Source: Narthecium ossifragum
Lineage: Eukaryota; Streptophyta; Magnoliopsida; Dioscoreales; Nartheciaceae
Length of the DNA stretch: 64,000 nt
Assembly: GCA_963920575.1 (NCBI GenBank)
Contig: OY986972.1
Coordinates: 11,792,010 to 11,856,009 of the forward strand
Reading direction: 5' to 3'
Every line of letters starts with the position of its first letter. Position 1 is the stretch's first letter. The notes under the pieces are model-generated. The model ran no database searches. It was not told where the DNA came from and was given only the letters and a program-made list of their open reading frames with translations. Of this stretch, positions 42,962 through 55,185 are shown one piece after another. A program made the translations under genes and the position numbers.

Positions 42962-43190
42962 CGGTTGGCCTTGGGATGCGATCGGTTGGCCTTGGGATGC
43001 GATCGGTTGATCGCATCGCTGTTTTTGACCACAGTGGCATTTTGGTAAATATGCTCCCTGATGGTCAGTTTCACACCCGCGTTGCACCCACGGCCTTTGA
43101 TTGATGTATGTGTTTGATTAGAACCTTTAGGGTGCGTCCGATCGGAAGATCGGAGCTCGATCGGAAGATCGGACTCGATCGGGAGAGATC
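42962..43190. repeat. 21-bp repeat and GATC cluster upstream of TATA (Fam-A)
   Basis: A 21-bp unit (CGGTTGGCC...GCGAT) occurs twice at 42962-43003. GATC words lie at 42980, 43001 and 43009. A denser set is at 43140, 43148, 43159, 43167, 43177 and 43187 (steps 8-11 bp, about one helical turn), mostly as TCCGATCGGA or CTCGATCGG. The TATA-like TATTTAAG is at 43223. Confidence 0.78.
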
Positions 43191-43762
43191 GAATCGGACG
43201 GCTGTGATCGATTCCAGCTTTCTATTTAAGCTCCTTCTTTCTTTTTCTTTCCTTCTTTCCTTCCCCTGCCGTTCTCTTTCTTCCTATCTCTCCTGTGGCT
43301 AAGCTAGGGCTTGGAGGCACGGCTTTCGAGGAGCGGATTCCGGCGATCGGAGTTGGGGGATTCGTGAAGGAGCTGCCCTACTTGCTCAAGTAGGTGTTTC
43401 TACCTCGATCTTAGGATCGGGTTCTCCTAGGATAGGTTTAATGCCTTTTCGCTGTAGGAGTGCTTGTTAGAATGCTATGTAGATCCTTGTGCATGTAATG
43501 TGGATGATTTGAAGTATTCCTATCTCGCGTTTTCCGTATTCCAACGGCTGGTTTCCGTATTATCGTCGTTTTGTCGGTTTTCGCCCGTTTTGACCTAAAT
43601 AGGAGATTTAACCATCAAAAATGTGATTTCTTCATACCATTGGTTTCCCCATCGTTGATTACACTTGCTTGCAAAATTTCATCAACTTCCAACTTGATTT
43701 GATCATTGAAATCCAAGAAATTGGGTTTCCGGCACTGTTCTGATGAACTGTGCCTAAGGCTC

Positions 43763-44135
43763 GACGGTCGATCGGTGCATCGACCGTCAAGCGTTGATAC
43801 GCTCTTCCTGGGCCTGACGGTTTCCTGGGCCTGACGGTCGATCGCCGGATCGACCGTCGCATCGTCGGTCAGGCTCTGTCGGGATTTTGGTCTCCCACGA
43901 TCGATGGATCGATCGACCACGGGCTTCCTCCCTTTTTCATCCCGCCTCACGGTCAACCGTCGGATCGACCGTCGCATTGTCCGTGAGGCTCTGTCCCGTT
44001 GTGGGCTTCCCAGGGTTGATGGGTGGATCGACCGTCGCACCGATGGTTTTCCTCGTTTTGGTCCCACGGTCTACCGCCGGATCGATCGTGACATCGACCG
44101 CGGTCTCACGGTCGACCGTGGAATCGACCGTGAGC
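43763..44135. repeat. Second palindrome cluster of this Fam-A LTR (GGTCGATC/GATCGACC type)
   Basis: About a dozen sites of GGTCGATCG, GGATCGACCG, ATCGATGGATCGATC and CGGTCGACCG form lie at about 43765-43790, 43835-43860, 43899-43919, 43947-43975, 44023-44045, 44066-44100 and 44108-44134. It resembles the Athila-2 array in core sequence although the surrounding LTRs are unrelated. Confidence 0.75.
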
Positions 44136-44353
44136 CCTTGAACACAAATTCTGGGTTTCTTTGAATGGCTTTCATTTGTGATAAATACTTAAACCTGTTG
44201 GGAAGCATGTGTGTTGTTTTCATGGATTTTTTCAAGGGATTTATATCGAGATTGATGATTGAGTCGTGCATTCACCCTTTAGGCGAATTTATGATTTTGA
44301 TTGCATTTAATACATGGTTTCATAAGTAGTTAAATGCTTATTTGATTGTCTAG

Positions 44354-45731
44354 TGATACGAGTCGATCCGACTCAACCAACTGGACCCGAACCCAGAAGA
44401 GGAACCAAACTGGTTCAACCTCTTTCCTAGTTTGAATTGGACTTCCCTAGTTCAAACTAGAGTATTTAATTAGTATTTATCATTAGTCTTTTATTGAGTC
44501 CTAGTTGATTGTTAGGAATTAATTAAGAGTCCCTTTGATTTAGGAAGTTGAGTTGAGTCAGAAACCTTATTACTTGCTAATCAAGCAAGGGGGTTTTTCT
44601 AGTGGATTAGGACTCTGTCAAGGTCTCTATAAAAGGACCTTAGTAGTTTGTATTAGGTTATGGATGAGATGAATGATTAAGAGTAGTTGATAAGTTATCA
44701 TAGGAGTAGAATATCATAGGAGTAGAAGTAAAGTAGATTCCACCAGATATCTACCATAGATCCACCTTCTTCCCCGTCGGTCATCTTCTCCGCAGCCGGC
44801 ATCGCCTTCACCTTCAATTTCCTTCTCCCCGTCACTTTCTCTCTCCGCCACGTCAGCGACCCCACCGCCACGTCATCGCCACGTCATCCCTACTATTCAT
44901 CTTCTTCCTCTCCTCTATCCCGAAACCCTAGCCAAGCTTCACCGCCGTTCCCTCTCCGGCCACCCCCGTCGCCAACCAAGGCCACCATTCTCTTCCTCTA
45001 AGCCCCACGACTCCGGCCATCTATTCCCAGTCGCCCTTCACCATCTCCGGTGAGTTCCCCGGCAACATCACCTTCACAGCCGCCGCCGTCTTCTACCCTT
45101 CCCTCCGCCATTAACCTCCCAGATCCCTTCCCCGTTTCCGTTCGACCTCCCTAAACCGATCCAAACCTCCCTAAGCCACTCCCGAAGCCTCGCCGTCGTT
45201 CCCGACGTCGGCCGACCCAACCCTCTCCTCCGTCTCCACTAGATCTCGTCGCTCTGGCCTCGTTCAGGACAATCCACTCCGGTGGATCTCTTCCCCACCT
45301 CCAGGCGACCGTTCCTGCCACTATCCCAACCGCCGTCGCCGCCCCTATCGCCGGCGATCCCTCCGGTGACCCCTCAGCCCTTAGATCCGATTCCCTGACT
45401 CAGCCCAATCCAACCCACTTGATTCAACCCAGCCCAATCCGGTTCAGCCAGCTAGATCAGATTCAGCTTAGTCTGATTCAGCCACTTAACCCACTCCTAG
45501 CCGTTTCAGCCAAGCCACTTAGCCTAATCTGAGCCAGATTCAATTCCAAGAGCCAATCAACCAATCCAGACTTGACCCAGTCGAGTCCTACCCTAATCTG
45601 AGCCAGATCTGAACCAAATTCGATCCAGCTTCAACCCATTGGACTCAAATCAAGTCCGATCAGGCCGATTCTGATCGATTGAAGCAGTAGAGACCCATTA
45701 CGAGAGGATCACGAGTAGACCGCTCGTAACA
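44354..45731 (+). repeat. Fam-T 5' LTR (reference copy)
   Basis: 1,378 bp. A near-terminal inverted repeat CGAGTCG-ATC-CGACTCG opens the LTR. TATA-like CTATAAAAGG lies near 44626. Confidence 0.94.
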
Positions 45732-45734
45732 ACT

Positions 45735-45746
45735 TGGTATCAGAGC
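45735..45746 (+). promoter_or_regulatory. Primer binding site, initiator tRNA-Met type (Fam-T)
   Basis: TGGTATCAGAGC three nt after the LTR end. Confidence 0.9.
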
Positions 45747-45795
45747 TCCGTTCCACCGACTGTGCGGTTCAGAACCTACTGGAAACTTCGCCACC

Positions 45796-47636
45796 ATGTA
45801 CGGAGTACCCCAGGAAAGTTTGGAGCAGCAATTCAAGATTCTGCAGTCCCAGTTGAAGCTATGTTCAACTTTGATGGAACGCCAAAGCAGAACCTTGGAG
45901 CGCACCAGTAGGAAGTGGGAGCAGATTACTAGTAGATGGTCAACTGTGACTCAAACAAGTCTCACAGGGATTCAGATTTCGAGTCAAACCCCTGCTCTAG
46001 CTGCAACCCAAATTCCAGAACCTGACCCTGAGCCAACTCAGATTATGACTCAGATTGTAATTGCGAGTCCGAATGAGAGACCAGCAATCCGTAAGAGAGA
46101 AAAGGTCCAGGAGCTAATCGAGGAGCAACAACCGTCCAATTCTCAGATCGAACCAGAGCACCTGCTGTTGCAACCTCTGTCAGACCCGGGTGAAACCTTC
46201 CTTCTACCTTCCAATGATTTTTCTGGATTTTTACCTATTTTTCCATATTTTTCCGAAATTTCCCCTGGTTTTCTCTCTCCTCCTTGGATTCGGCCCGTTC
46301 CTGGCTCAAGCCGCGGCTCGCCATCGGCTAACCCCTTACCTTCAGCCAGGCTCACCTTCGAGCCATCCACCCTTCGTCCCGGCTCATCCACGGCTCCGTC
46401 GGCTCGCCCCCGAGCCGCCACCCCATCGCCACTCTCCGACGCCGTCCTCTCAACCTGCACACCGGGGAAGCATCGGCGTCCTTCCCGGAAGCCACCGTGG
46501 CCGACCACGACCACGATTGAGGCCCGGATCGCTGATGTCCAATTCCGGCGAACTCCCATGTTCCGGCCTCCTCAACTCCACCATATCCAGAGGTTGATCC
46601 CAAGATCAGATCTCACGAGAAAGGTCCCAAGACCTTCCCGTACTTGTTGCCGACGAGATCAAGCATCGTCGCGGCCTAGAACACCGGCGACGACATCCAC
46701 CGCGCCGCCACCTTCAGATCCGGCGTGCTCGAAGCCCCATCTGTCGATCAAACCGTACGGATGGAACGCCCACGTCCCTGCGAAGCTTCCTGTGCCGTTG
46801 CCACACTCCGGCGACCTCGTTTCGCCGTTGATCCAGCTCCGGCAGCTTCTCAGCCGTCCGATCAAGACTGCAACTTGATCCAGCCGTTTGATCAGCCTGA
46901 TCTTCGATCCAATGGTTCCGATCTTCGATCTGAACCTGATCCAACAGTCCCCGGCAATCAGGACCATCCAGATCAACTCCATGTGATCAAGATGCATCCT
47001 CAGCCGTTGATCAAGCATTCAAAGGTTGAGATGAGTCATGAAAGGAGCTACCCTCCTTATCCAGATTTCATCTACAATCTGATCAGATCTGATTATGATG
47101 GTAACATCGGTTTAGCTCAACTGACTAAAGTCCAGATTGACACCGATAGAGCCAACCAAGTCAGACAGGTTTGGACCAGAATATGACTCAGCACAGCTGA
47201 AGATTCAACTTGGTTCAACCAATTTCAAGCCCATACTAGTGTAGCAGAAGCATGGTCCAGCCATCTTCATTTCAGATTGGACCAAAGCCAGCTTGACCCA
47301 GATTCAAGCCAAGTCCCTGCACAGTTGATCAGACCATGGACATCAGATCCCATCCTATGGTCATGGGCAACTCTACTGATGGGACATGATGAGGATGATC
47401 CAGGAGAGCCATTGAAGATCATATTCCTGGAGCTACCTGAGCCGTCAGATCGACCGCCAGATGCTCATCCATCACTGCCACTGCTACCACTGGACCCGAC
47501 ATGGGATCGACCTGGTTTCTCCCCCACCGAGTCCAGAACTACAGCAGCAAGTTGATTCGGTCTAGCCACATGGAGCCATCCTACCTGACCTGACTCTGGC
47601 CTTGAGGACAAGGCCAATTTTGAAGGAAGGGGGGGG
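45796..47636 (+). pseudogene. Fam-T internal ORF, unknown protein (reference copy, late frameshifts)
   Basis: ATG 45796 sits in a strong context (GCCACCATG) 50 nt after the primer site. The first frame is open for 360 codons to 46878: MYGVPQESLEQQFKILQSQL, a coiled-coil-like head to about residue 55, Thr/Pro/Glu-rich 60-120, an aromatic FPYFSEISPGFLSP segment near 155, and a Pro/Arg/Ser-rich region after. The sequence matching the rest of the minus-strand copy continues in other frames (46725-47186, 47277-47555), showing indels. Segments HVIKMHPQPLIKHSK and WATLLMGHDEDDPGEPLKI are kept in both copies. No known retroelement domain was recognised; the gag position suggests a replaced or extremely diverged gag. 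Confidence 0.6.
47597..47636 (+). promoter_or_regulatory. Hairpin + polypurine tract (Fam-T)
   Basis: TGGCCTTG-AGGA-CAAGGCCA (8-bp stem, 47597-47616), 5 nt, then GAAGGAAGGGGGGGG abutting the 3' LTR at 47637. Confidence 0.9.
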
Positions 47637-49014
47637 TGATACGAGTCGATCCGACTCGACCAACTGGACCCGAACCCAGAAGAGGAACCAAACTGGTTCA
47701 ACCTCTTTCCTAGTTTGAATTGGACTTCCCTAGTTCAAACTAGAGTATTTAATTAGTATTTATCATTAGTCTTTTATTGAGTCCTAGTTGATTGTTAGGA
47801 ATTAATTAAGAGTCCCTTTGAGTTAGGAAGTTGAGTTGAGTCAGAAACCTTATTACTTGCTAATCAAGCAAGGGGGTTTTTCTAGTGGATTAGGACTCTG
47901 TCAAGGTCTCTATAAAAGGACCTTAGTAGTTTGTATTAGGTTATGGATGAGATGAATGATTAAGAGTAGTTGATAAGTTATCATAGGAGTAGAATATCAT
48001 AGGAGTAGAAGTAAAGTAGATTCCACCAGATATCTACCATAGATCCACCTTCTTCCCCGTCGGTCATCTTCTCCGCAGCCGGCATCGCCTTCACCTTCAA
48101 TTTCCTTCTCCCCGTCACTTTCTCTCTCCGCCACGTCAGCGACCCCACCGCCACGTCATCACCACGTCATCCCTACTATTCATCTTCTTCCTCTCCTCTA
48201 TCCCGAAACCCTAGCCAAGCTTCACCGCCGTTCCCTCTCCGGCCACCCCCGTCGCCAACCAAGGGCACCATTCTCTTCCTCTAAGCCCCACGACTCCGGC
48301 CATCTATTCCCCGTCGCCCTTCACCATCTCCGGTGAGTTCCCCGGCAACATCACCTTCACAGCCGCCGCCGTCTTCTACCCTTCCCTCCGCCATTAACCT
48401 CCCAGATCCCTTCCCCGTTTCCGTCCGACCTCCCTAAACCGATCCAAACCTCCCTAAGCCACTCCCGAAGCCTCGCCGTCGTTCTCGACGTCGGCCGACC
48501 CAACCCTCTCCTCCGTCTCCCCTAGATCTCGTCGCTCCGGCCTCGTTCAGGACAATCCACTCCGGTGGATCTCTTCCCCACCTCCAGGCGACCGTTCCTG
48601 CCACTATCCCAACCGCTGTCGCCGCCCCTATCGCCGGCGATCCCTCCGGTGACCCCTCAGCCCTTAGATCCGATTCCCTGACTCAGCCCAATCCAACCCA
48701 CTTGATTCAACCCAGCCCAATCCGGTTCAGCCAGCTAGATCAGATTCAGCTTAGTCTGATTCAGCCACTTAACCCACTCCTAGCCGTTTCAGCCAAGCCA
48801 CTTAGCCCAATCCGAGCCAGATTCAATTACAAGAGCCAATCAACCAATCCAGACTTGACCCAGTCGAGTCCTACCCTAATCTGAGCCAGATCTGAACCAG
48901 ATTCGATCCAGCTTCAGCCCATTGGACTCAAATCAAGTCCGATCAGGCCGATTCTGATCGATTGAAGCAGTAGAGACCCATTACGAGAGGATCACGAGTA
49001 GACCGCTCGTAACA
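47637..49014 (+). repeat. Fam-T 3' LTR (reference copy)
   Basis: 1,378 bp, partner of 44354-45731, followed by TSD TCTAG. Confidence 0.94.
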
Positions 49015-50244
49015 TCTAGCCATTAGCTAGCTATGAGTGCTAGCTAATGAGGAATTGTGGAACCTTAGCCTGTTGCCGGCGAGTGCCGAGGGCTATTGTA
49101 TAACTGTGGCCAGTTACCTGCGGGGTAATTGTGGAACATTAGTCTGTCAGGTGCAAGAGAGCACTGAAGACTATTGTATATCTGTGTTCAATGCTTCGCG
49201 CTAATCATTGTTTAGTTAGCATAGATTATCTGTACTTGAGGCCCTCACTATGCTTACCCTTTTGGCTAGCTATAAGTTATGCCTAGCCCTGTATAATTGA
49301 TGACATCTTGTTGCATGCTTATATCTTGTTATCTGTGCCTGAGCATTGCATGCATCTTGTTTGCATTAGAGGCATATGAAGTTAGGCGGGCGATGGGTTG
49401 ATCGCCGATCCGAGGCTCTCGGGTAGCTCGGATTTAGCCTTAGGACCGTGGCTGGGTAGTCAGGATTAGGGTGTGTTTGTATAATTGAATCTCATGTTAT
49501 TGAGGATTTGCAATAGTTGACTCTGATCAATGTTTGAGGTTTAGAGGTCGTATTGTCTTCTCAAGGCTAAGTACTAAGGATGGTTGTCGATGCATTCCCG
49601 ACGTGGTCCCCCAAGGCATGGTATTCCTGCTTGGGTAAGGGTGATCCTGCATGTTACTGTTCCTTGGCTTCCTGGTAACATGTTTAGGAGAGAGGTTTCA
49701 TGACAGGAGCCCTTGGGACATCGATAGGGTTATAGGACCCGTGGCATCCGTTAGACTTGAGCGGGTAGACAACACTATTGTTGTTTTCCTCCCTTCAGTG
49801 CGCCGTAGAGTAGAACCCTTCTGAGCTTATCGCTCACTCCTACCCGGGCTGCGTTTGCAGGTGCAGGCGCCAGTTCTTCAGCAGTAGAGCCGGTGAGATC
49901 AGCTTTTGGCGGCGCGACTACATCCTGAGGTGCTTGAGGTTGCTGGAGGATTAACTATTGTACTTTTTGATATCTTGTATATTGTAAACATCTTCGAGGA
50001 TCTTTTGGATTATTGTATAATAGCTTCCCCTTTGAGGAGTTTGATAAGAATTGTAATCAGATGTTTAAACTGTACAACCTGATGTATATATGAATTGAAT
50101 TTATGTTTCACCTTTGGAATATAAATTGTTTAAATTTATCTGTCTTTTCCGCATTGTATCACGCCAATTGAAGATGAATAGTGATAGGAACCCTCATGCC
50201 CCGTTCTGCTGGATGGGTTTTCTGGGTCGGGGTGTTACAAGGCT

Positions 50245-50991
50245 CCACTGCCAACGCAGCACCCAACACCGCCGAGTAGGTCGTCGCCTGGCGCGCGGCG
50301 ATCAGCCTCCTGATCTCCTCTCGGAGCCCCCTCTCAAAGTGTTGGGCTCGGGCGGTAGGGTCAACTGCCATTGGCCCAGCGTACCGGACCAGGTGAGTGA
50401 AGCTGGTGGCATACTGCTGCACAGTACGAGCACCCCTAGGTGAGACTGAGGTACTCCTCCGCCAACGCCGCCCACATATTGTAAGGGAAGTAAGCGTCGA
50501 GGAAGGATGTACGGAAGCCCTCCCAGGATAGCTGCTCCCCTCCACCACTGATGGCCTGAGAGGTGTGCCACCAGTCTCTGGCATTTCCCTCAAGCTGGAG
50601 CACCGCGAGTCTGACCCGGAGGGGGGTCGTCCTCGCCAAACAGAAGGTCGAGCAAGATGGTGACTCCCTCGAGCCACTCCTCAGCCGCTGACGGGTCTCC
50701 ACTCCTGCCGTCGAACCTCGGCGGGTCCAAACGACGGAACTCAAGAACCTCAGTGGCTAAGGAACGCCTAATAACGGGTGGGGGAACCTCTATGTGGTGG
50801 AAGGAAACCTCCACTTCGCTGCCCATCGCTGAGTCTGCCTCTGCTACTGGTACATAGGTCTGGCGCTGATGCTCCTCGGCCCCAGAAGCCTGCCGGGCAG
50901 CGCTCGCCTTGGGCGGCTCGCCTCGCCCCAAACTGGGAGGACTGTCAGACTGCCCCACCATCTGTACCAATAATAGAAACACGAGTTCCAC
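50245..50991 (-). pseudogene. Chromovirus-type Gag, part 1 (gag-only Fam-A element)
   Basis: Minus strand. The N-terminal frame (50991-50590) has an Ala/Pro-rich head then EFRRLDPPRFDGRSGDPSAA and EWLEG, the usual start of the chromovirus gag core. After frameshifts come RLAVLQLEGNARDWWHT (50640-50590), SWEGFRTSFLDAYFP (about 50530-50480) and YATSFTHLVRYAG with RAQHFERGLREEIRRL (about 50450-50300). It ends at the solo-LTR TSD and resumes at 42888. At least two frameshifts make it non-functional. Confidence 0.82.
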
Positions 50992-51151
50992 TCATCAAAG
51001 ACCACAACAAACAGCACTCAGCAAAGAGAAACAATCACATTCAGCGGAAAAGAAAAAATCAAGCAAACAAGGATGTTCTAACCCTAGAACTATCCCAGCC
51101 ACACTCATCTCAACCGAATCTTGATCCTATTCCCTGGGATCTACAACCTAT

Positions 51152-51163
51152 GCTCTGAAACCA
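51152..51163 (-). promoter_or_regulatory. Primer binding site, initiator tRNA-Met type (Fam-A, one mismatch)
   Basis: Minus strand TGGTTTCAGAGC, 3 nt inside the 5' LTR end at 51167. It differs from TGGTATCAGAGC by one base. Confidence 0.75.
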
Positions 51164-51166
51164 AGT

Positions 51167-52049
51167 TGTCGCGCCCCGGCCCAGAAAACCCATCCGGACC
51201 GGGACACAAGGGGGGGATTCCTACATCTACTAACAACAACTAGCGGAAATAGTTACATAAGAAACAGAGAGCGGAAGTAAATCTAACTAGTATTATTACA
51301 AAACTGTACATACAATAGAGTTACATTAAGATTTACATAAACCAGAAATTATACTAAGCAAGAGGAAGCCAACAGCACAAAGAACAGCAAGATTAAACGG
51401 CTAGATTAAGATAAACCCATTAAACAACTCACGTAGGTAGAACACCTACCGGAAACGAAATCCTCGGCTGATTCCCCGGAAAACCGGTCACCAACAGAGC
51501 TTCAAACCGCACCAGAGATCTTCCTCACGCCGCCACGGTTCCAACGAGCCTTGGAACGCCCAAAATGGTGGCCGGAGGAGGGAGAACGGTGGAGAAGAAG
51601 GTTCAGCCGGAAACAGGGGAAGCAGAACCGCGGAAGAAGAAGAAGAGAAGGAGAAGAGGAATAAGAAAAAGGAAAGGGAAGGGGAAAGCCGGGGAAAGAG
51701 GGGAAAAGGGAGAGCAGAGGAGAGAAAGTCTTCTCTCCCCTGACAGCGGAGAGCGACGCCCACGACGGCCATGACGGCCATCCTCTCAAGGAAGAAAGAC
51801 GCCGACATTCTACAGTGTCCGGATCGATCCAAGACTAAGTCGGATCGATCCAAGACCTAGCTGGATCGATCCAACACTAGCTTGGATCGATCCACAGGTC
51901 AAAAAACCCTAAACGGATCTAGTCAAACAAAATCATCAATCAGAGATTGTGTGCGCACACGGGTGAGAAACTAATCGACAAGGCGCAATTTACCAAATTG
52001 CCCTTATGGTCAAGAACGAGCTACAGGAATAGAAGGACAGGTTCTCACA
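51167..52049 (-). repeat. 5' LTR of the gag-only Fam-A element
   Basis: 883 bp. It shares the internal deletion of the 3' LTR, so the deletion preceded transposition. GATCGATC cores at 51822, 51843, 51864 and 51885 are exactly 21 bp apart. Confidence 0.9.
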
Positions 52050-52054
52050 GTCGG

Positions 52055-52201
52055 TGAGGTAGTTTACCGCCTGGATCTTCCTCAGCACATGTCAGCTGTG
52101 CACCCGACTTTCCACGTGTTGATGCTGAGGAAGTATCACCCAGACCCGTCTCATGTCATAAAGGTAGATGATATCGGGCTTGAGACAGACGCGACGTTCG
52201 T
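52055..52201 (+). pseudogene. Chromovirus pol fragment 3: end of integrase (GPF/Y module)
   Basis: Resumes the frame cut at 41376: GEVVYRLDLPQHMSAVHPTFHV, LMLRKYHPDPSHV, then IGLETDATFV, the normal chromovirus integrase C-terminus. Cut at 52201 by a solo Fam-A LTR (TSD TTCGT at 52197-52201). Confidence 0.9.
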
Positions 52202-53296
52202 TGTCACGCCCGACCTAGAAAACCCATCCGGGCCGAGACGTGAGGTTCCTAAATCTAAAATCAAATGGCGAGAGTCTCCCTTGTAAACATCACTTTTAAA
52301 CCTGATGCATGATTATAATATTCACAATCTATTTAAACTATCCTATCATCAAATCATAATACTAATTAACCACTACAATACTCAATTAACTTTAAAAAGA
52401 TACAATAATGGTTCAAGTCCTCTGAGTACAGCAATCTCTGATCAATTTACATCAAATTGAAATACAAATACATTTCTCCTTCATATTACAATTCATATAT
52501 TCAATGTTGTACATGAATTGAATAAGATAAAGTGATGATGTCCTCGATCTCATGCGCCGCCAAGGGGAGTGTCGCCTCCAAGCCGCAACTACCTGAAAAA
52601 GAAGGAACTTCATCGACCTGCATCGCCGATGCAGCCCAGGTAGGAGTGAGCAACAAAGCTTAGTGTTGTCTCTCCGCCTAAGTCTAAGGAATGCCAAGGG
52701 TCTCATAACCCTATCGATGTCCCAAGGGCTCCCGTCATGAACCTCTCTCTTGAACATGTTACCAAGATCACCCTAAGCACCAACAGGGGAACAGTACCAT
52801 GCGGGATCACCCTTACCCAAGAACAAACGAGAGGAAACAAAGACTGTGGGCTCCTGTCCAGGTACCACCCTGCCCAGTCATACCATCTCTCGCGGGGACA
52901 CACATGTCAGGGAACGCATTGACATCCATCCTTAGCACTTGGCATTGGAGAAACAACACGACCTCTAAACCTCAACAACATTATTCCAGTCCGACTACTT
53001 AATAATCCTCGAATAATATCAAACATGATCATTGGTGACAATCACGTCCTAATTCTCGACTACCCCAAACCCCGGTCCTAGGGCTAGATCCGGGCTACCC
53101 GAGAACCCCAGATCAACGATCGAATCCATCGCCTACCACCTAGCCTTAATGCTTCTAATGCAAGCAAATGCATGCCATGCTCACGCGCACAGAGATACAG
53201 AAATATAAGCATGCAACAGTATGACATACAGAATACAAGGCTAGGCATAGCCTACGGCTCGTCAAGGGGTAAACATGTATAAAGCAGATAAAGGTC

Positions 53297-54739
53297 TAAT
53301 CGCTCACAAACGTTGTCGTTAAAACGTTGCAAACTCAATCAAATATAAATTTATAATCCTTATTCAATCACTACACTACTAGGTAGAAATAGCGGTGAAG
53401 TCGGGAGTCGATCCACAGGGAAAACGTTGGAAATCAAAATCAATTCTCAAAACCCTAAAACTAAGGAAAAGAATCAAAGAAAGAATAGAGTTATCAAAAC
53501 TAATAAAGAAAAGAAATAAAAGGTTGATCAATTTGAATCAATGGAGTAGTTACTTAGGAATTACTCAATCCGCCCTAGTTTTATTATTAGTCTTCTCTAG
53601 TTATTATCTTGTTCCCTTCTCTCAACATTATGGATCATATGGCTACAAGCTCACATGAATCCCTAAAAGAAAGTTAATGTTCCCAACGGCATAACCTATC
53701 TTTGCTTGGCATAGATTGTCTTTGGTCCTATGATTACATTAAATTATACTACTCCTAATGACCTTGACACAACCTATCTTCGCGTAGCATAGCTTATCTC
53801 AAAGGTAAACCAATAACTTCATGAAAACCATCTCATAAATCTCTACAATCAATCACAGAAATCATGTAGGACTGAAAATACGTCAAGGGAATTCTGTTTC
53901 TTCAACTCTATTAACAATAAAACCATATTCATGAGATCATGCATCGAGAAGTTCACAAGAATCCAACTAAAGAAAAACCAAAACTACACTAGGGTTTTAT
54001 GAATAATCCTAAGTACAATAATTAGCAACTCATCTTTTGGATGAAAGCCATCGGGTTGGAATAAGAAGTTGTCACCATCCACATCCTCTCCATCTTCTTC
54101 TTCCTCCTCCAAAGATTGTCAAAAAGATGGTTATCTTCGGCCAACCAACACCTTCTTATAGGTGTATTCCCGGAATTAGGGTTTTGGGTTGAGTTGGACC
54201 TCTAGTGCAACTCAGATTTCCTAGTTTAATTCTGACAGCCTCTTCTGGTCGCGACTGTGTTCAATCCGTCCGGAATTTGGACATGTGCTCAACATGAAAG
54301 ATGTAGATTAGAAAGTCTTCTATCCTACCCCGAAGAGTTTATAATATTCGGACTTATATGAAATATTTGGCTAATATTCTCCTGAGCATCAATGGACCAG
54401 TTTACAACAGCTCTATATCTTCATAGTCTTCCAAACTGGTATTAATTTGTCTGGAATCTCGCCAAGTGTCCAACATGAAAGTTGTAGCTCTTGAAGTCTT
54501 CTATCATTTACTAAATTTCCAGAACCTTTGGACTTATACAGAATATATAAAGAATATTCTACTGACAGGCGACGAAGCAGTCTTTATCACATAAATTCAT
54601 CCTTTTAGTCGAAATTCTTATATTTCTTCTCAAATCATGATTAAACCTGAAATCAACTAACAAACTATTAAATACAATTACTCTAAGCCTAACAAAGGTA
54701 ATTTAAGGGGTTTAATTAAGAATAATTAGTGACTTATCA
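53297..54739 (-). mobile_element. Solo LTR, Fam-R (TSD AGGTC)
   Basis: Minus strand: begins TGATAAGTCACTAATTATTC at 54739 and ends GAGCGATTA at 53297 (terminal CA changed to TA). 1,443 bp. TSDs AGGTC lie at 53292-53296 and 54740-54744. It contains the TCCCTGTGGATCGACTCCC-type motif (minus) near 53410 that is common near the ends of Tat/Athila-type LTRs. Confidence 0.85.
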
Positions 54740-55185
54740 AGGTCTAAACCACAATAATCCAATATTATAACGGCGCCCACGGGCCGTAAACAAGCAACAA
54801 CATATTCAATCGAAATTTCGGCATTACGACGGCGTACGCAGCTGTCAACCGCAATTTCTACAACGGAGGCACAACCCCGGCCACGCAATCACAACAACAA
54901 TAAATATAGTGTATGCAATCTAGGGCACACCTTCGGCCCGTTCAATTAAACATCCCAAGAGCATAACCCCCTTGGTTCAACCACGAAGTGGTAAAGGGCA
55001 TACTGTCAGCCCATTTATTCTACGTAATTAAATATACACATAAATCTAACAAGATTAACATTAATTGCGAGGAAAGATAATATTTGCATGATTGAAACCT
55101 AAAGCTACACATGCTTAAAACTCGGCATAAATCCTTCATAATTACCCTAGAATTCAAATACATGATATCTAACCACCTTAGCAAT

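Larger units (their letters stand above)
44354..49014 (+). mobile_element. Fam-T full element (TSD TCTAG)
   Basis: Two 1,378-bp LTRs (44354-45731, 47637-49014) begin TGATACGAG and end CGTAACA. TSDs TCTAG lie at 44349-44353 and 49015-49019. The internal region is 1,905 bp, with an initiator-Met-type primer site at 45735 and PPT 47622-47636. I count roughly 15 LTR differences (about 1.1%). It has no gag, protease, RT or integrase, only the unknown MYGV ORF. This is the best reference copy for the family. Confidence 0.95.
42894..50239 (+). mobile_element. Solo LTR, Fam-A, interrupted by a Fam-T element (TSD AGGCT)
   Basis: It begins TGTGAGGACCCG at 42894 and ends GGGGTGTTACA at 50239. TSDs AGGCT lie at 42889-42893 and 50240-50244. 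Own sequence (42894-44353 plus 49020-50239) is about 2.7 kb. It contains a 21-bp tandem repeat with GATCGG (42962-43004), a GATC cluster (43137-43190) 33 bp upstream of a TATA-like TATTTAAG (43223), a pyrimidine-rich leader, and a second palindrome cluster (43763-44135). The 3' third matches the ends of the 5054 and 25813 copies. Confidence 0.9.
41377..52049 (-). mobile_element. Fam-A gag-only (TR-GAG-like) element with nested insertions (TSD GTCGG)
   Basis: LTRs at 41377-42227 (3', 851 bp) and 51167-52049 (5', 883 bp). TSDs GTCGG lie at 41372-41376 and 52050-52054. Removing the solo LTR 42894-50239 leaves an internal region of about 1.6 kb that carries gag only, fused to the short region preceding the PPT. 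Pol is absent. The whole element was therefore about 3.3 kb, matching the published idea of terminal-repeat retrotransposons with only gag (TR-GAG). It depends on proteins of a chromovirus in trans (inference). Confidence 0.9.

Noticed and set aside
50159..50677. 172-codon minus-strand frame next to the gag
   Set aside because: Treated as one piece of the frameshifted gag pseudogene; only parts match Gag in this frame, so it is not a separate gene.
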